From assembly GCA_031555145.1 (NCBI GenBank), contig JAVBUR010000023.1, positions 1 through 25,513 of the forward strand: a stretch of DNA of 25,513 bases. The letters run 5' to 3'. Shown in pieces: positions 25,284 through 25,513 of the stretch (positions are counted from its first letter, which is position 1; each line of letters starts with the position of its first letter). The position numbers and the translations under genes are program-made. Below the pieces are notes generated by a model. It did no database searches, had not been told where the DNA came from, and worked only from the letters and a program-made list of their open reading frames with translations. The stretch is from JAJDIA01 sp031555145. Lineage in GTDB: Bacteria; Bacteroidota; Bacteroidia; Bacteroidales; Tannerellaceae.

Positions 25284-25513
25284 CCTGGCTCCCCGCCTTT
25301 GAAGCTACTCTCTATACACATCTTTTGATGCGTGGATGGGGGGAACGTGAAGTAGCAATAGGGAAATTGCCCCATAAGGGGTATCGTGTGGGTGGAGAGG
25401 GGGGGTGGGGCGGGGGGGTATCGGAGAAGGAATGGAAACACCCAAAACAGAAGGGAGGCGGAGATACGATATCGCGAACCCGGGCGCGGGCCACAACAAA
25501 AAAACACGCCACA
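25272..25513. other. G-rich non-coding tail with potential G-quadruplex
   Basis: No gene is supported in these 242 nt: the short minus-strand open frames are low-complexity (Pro/Ser/His-rich) with no recognisable motif. The plus strand is strongly purine/G-rich, with G runs of 3, 7, 4 and 7 at 25390-25392, 25399-25405, 25407-25410 and 25412-25418, enough for an intramolecular G-quadruplex. Small hairpins (GCAAT/ATTGC at 25355-25370 and CCCC/GGGG at 25370-25381) are visible but weak. Whether it is a leader or spacer cannot be told from this window. Confidence 0.5.

Noticed and set aside
25280..25507. Short minus-strand open frames in the G-rich tail
   Set aside because: Low-complexity products created by the C-rich strand, with no start signal or homology-like motif.
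1..25513. Mobile element, prophage, CRISPR or defence island
   Set aside because: No transposase, integrase, terminal repeats, repeat-spacer pattern or known defence gene was seen. The AlbA_2 protein alone is not enough for a defence call.

Overview
The window looks like a chromosomal segment of a gut-type Bacteroidales bacterium; Parabacteroides or a close relative is my guess, not a proven call. The reasons are: Bacteroidetes promoters (TTTG ... TAnnTTTG) before several genes, weak Shine-Dalgarno sites, a lipoprotein-type TamA (TamL) next to TamB, an Ala/Glu-extended ribosomal protein S16, a TonB receptor with STN and carboxypeptidase-like N-terminal domains, and a long NfeD protease. I see no IS element, phage gene, CRISPR array, tRNA or rRNA. 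Most of the window is ordinary core genome.

Layout. (1) 2-1189: 3' two thirds of rpsA, closed by a terminator. (2) 1272-8957, plus strand: a phosphoglycolate phosphatase-type HAD hydrolase, then tamB and tamL, which overlap by 23 nt and form the inner- and outer-membrane halves of a TAM-like envelope module. (3) 9102-9650, minus: rpsP, with its own promoter, a leader hairpin and a strong terminator facing tamL. (4) 9900-13875, plus: a compact operon of an OPT oligopeptide transporter, a SpoIID/LytB protein without a signal peptide, and an AlbA_2/winged-helix protein. (5) 13864-15255, minus: a long-form nfeD gene interrupted by one in-frame TAG codon, directly followed by ATG. (6) 15401-15910, plus: an ECF sigma factor with its own terminator. 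(7) 16097-21376, plus: a tightly packed envelope operon of a secreted protein of unknown function, an STN/TonB-dependent receptor, and a secreted protein joining a macroglobulin-like (MG2) domain to a TonB plug-like domain but with no beta-barrel. (8) 21437-22456, plus: low-specificity threonine aldolase. (9) 22492-23661, minus: a membrane-embedded AraC-type regulator whose upstream region has a 14-bp direct repeat at 22-bp spacing. (10) 23907-25271, plus: thymidine kinase and RlmB-type 23S rRNA methyltransferase, then a G-rich non-coding tail to the window end.

How the genes fit together. The main theme is building and supplying the envelope: TamB/TamL for outer-membrane biogenesis, NfeD for membrane quality control, the TonB receptor and MG2-plug protein for outer-membrane transport or surface assembly, and OPT plus SpoIID for possible peptide or peptidoglycan-fragment handling. 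The rest is translation and nucleotide housekeeping (S1, S16, RlmB, thymidine kinase). The best leads are the nfeD nonsense codon, the secreted protein/TonB receptor/MG2-plug trio beside an ECF sigma gene with no visible anti-sigma factor, the signal-less SpoIID next to an oligopeptide transporter, and the repeat pair in front of the AraC-type gene. I found no clear new multi-gene defence or mobile system.
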